Shown: positions 14,152 through 14,797 of the stretch, piece by piece
Position numbering within the stretch: position 1 is the first letter of the stretch
How the letters are laid out: each line of letters begins with the position of its first letter
From: GCA-001735895 sp964488685
GTDB lineage: Bacteria; Pseudomonadota; Gammaproteobacteria; GCA-001735895
Length of the DNA stretch: 14,797 bases
Direction of reading: 5' to 3'
Assembly: GCA_964488685.1 (NCBI GenBank)
Contig: CAZAVY010000075.1
Span: 1 to 14,797 of the forward strand
Position numbers and translations under genes: made by a program
The notes under the pieces: model-generated
What the model was told of the DNA's origin: nothing
Databases searched by the model: none
The model's input: the letters and a program-made list of their open reading frames with translations, nothing else

Positions 14152-14797
14152 AGAATTATCCGCGCGATATGGTCGGTTACGGCGGGAATCCACCACTGGC
14201 CCAATGGCCCGACGATGCGCGCATCGCATTACAATTCGTGCTCAATTACGAAGAAGGCGGCGAAAGCAATGTGTTACACGGTGACCCGGGGTCGGAACAG
14301 TTCCTGTCGGAAATGATCGGTGCGCAAAGTTACGAGGCGCGCCACATGAGCATGGAATCGGTATACGAGTTCGGTTCGCGCGCCGGGGTCTGGCGATTGC
14401 TACGTGAATTTGAATCTCGCGGTTTACCCTTAACCGTATTCGCGGTGGCGATGGCACTGCAACGCCACCCGCAGTTGGCAACCGAACTGATCAAGCTGAA
14501 ACATGAAATCGCCTGCCATGGTTTGCGCTGGATTGATTACCAGGATGTCGATGAATCCATTGAACGCGAACATATGCAGCAGGCACTGGACATTATTAGG
14601 GGGCTGACCGGAAGCACACCGCTGGGTTGGTATACCGGGCGTGACAGTCCCAACACCCGCCGCCTGGTGGTCGAGCAGGGCGGGCTTGTCTACGACTCCG
14701 ATTATTACGGCGATGATCTGCCACTTTGGAAACCGGTTGAAACCAGTAACGGTGAAGAAAAATCGCACCTGGTTATTCCGTATACCCTCGACGTCAA
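14148..14797 (+). CDS. puuE: Allantoinase PuuE (polysaccharide-deacetylase type), 5' part
   Basis: Hydrolyses allantoin to allantoate; this type belongs to the polysaccharide deacetylase superfamily and is unrelated to the metal-amidohydrolase allantoinase AllB. The visible 216 residues of an expected 300 or so include YPRDMVGYGGNPPLAQWPDD, LQFVLNYEEGGESNVLHGD, HMSMESVYEFGSRAGVWRLL, CHGLRWIDYQDVDESIEREH, LGWYTGRDSPNTRRLVVEQG and DDLPLW, all typical of PuuE. The frame extends upstream of the Met at 14169 into the conserved YPRD, so I take the GTG at 14148, which overlaps the gntR stop as GTGA. It continues beyond the window. The visible part is intact, in contrast to the broken puuD and allantoicase. 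Confidence 0.93.
   Translation, partial: MKNYPRDMVGYGGNPPLAQWPDDARIALQFVLNYEEGGESNVLHGDPGSEQFLSEMIGAQSYEARHMSMESVYEFGSRAGVWRLLREFESRGLPLTVFAVAMALQRHPQLATELIKLKHEIACHGLRWIDYQDVDESIEREHMQQALDIIRGLTGSTPLGWYTGRDSPNTRRLVVEQGGLVYDSDYYGDDLPLWKPVETSNGEEKSHLVIPYTLDV

Noticed and set aside
1..14797. tRNA, rRNA, CRISPR arrays, insertion sequences
   Set aside because: Looked for clover-leaf-like ends, regularly spaced repeats, transposase-like frames and terminal repeats; none seen. In particular no mobile element explains the deletions in the deaminase and allantoicase.

Overview
The window looks like the chromosome of a moderate-GC proteobacterium, most likely a gammaproteobacterium. The methylcitrate genes are close in sequence and order to the enterobacterial/pseudomonad set. 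The rest is a bacterial purine (urate-to-glyoxylate) catabolic locus. This assignment rests on recognised protein families read by eye; no search was run.

Layout. (1) Bases 1-2675, plus strand: the 3' end of prpB, then prpC and prpD, tightly coupled, forming the methylcitrate cycle for propionyl-CoA. (2) 2676-2985: a gap with no supported gene. (3) 2986-4275, minus: a class III PLP aminotransferase of the AGXT2/GABA-transaminase type. (4) 4276-4609: a gap with open frames but nothing recognised. (5) 4610-5167, minus: a purine phosphoribosyltransferase-like gene. (6) 5307-7910, minus: allA (ureidoglycolate lyase) preceded by three damaged genes: an allantoicase, a guanine/8-oxoguanine deaminase and the membrane urate oxidase puuD. 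(7) 7973-12712, minus: a complete four-gene ABC importer (two-domain ATPase, two permeases, BMP-family binding protein). (8) 12946-13296, minus: 5-hydroxyisourate hydrolase. (9) 13297-13431: a divergent regulatory region with palindromic candidate operators. (10) 13432-14797, plus: a GntR/FCD regulator overlapping the start of puuE (allantoinase), which runs off the window.

How it fits together: the importer brings in a purine-related compound. PuuD would oxidise urate to 5-hydroxyisourate and HiuH would hydrolyse that. A decarboxylase, not in the window, would give allantoin. PuuE gives allantoate, allantoicase gives ureidoglycolate, and AllA releases glyoxylate and urea. The aminotransferase could convert glyoxylate to glycine, and the phosphoribosyltransferase could salvage bases. 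The GntR protein is the obvious local regulator.

The most notable observation is that three consecutive catabolic genes carry multiple independent lesions. puuD has no conventional start codon at its expected N-terminus, two frame breaks and a broken haem motif. The deaminase keeps only its two ends. The allantoicase is about half-length and has an internal TAA. The importer, hiuH, allA, gntR and the visible part of puuE all look intact. The locus therefore appears to be eroding in its middle while transport, regulation and several other steps are kept.
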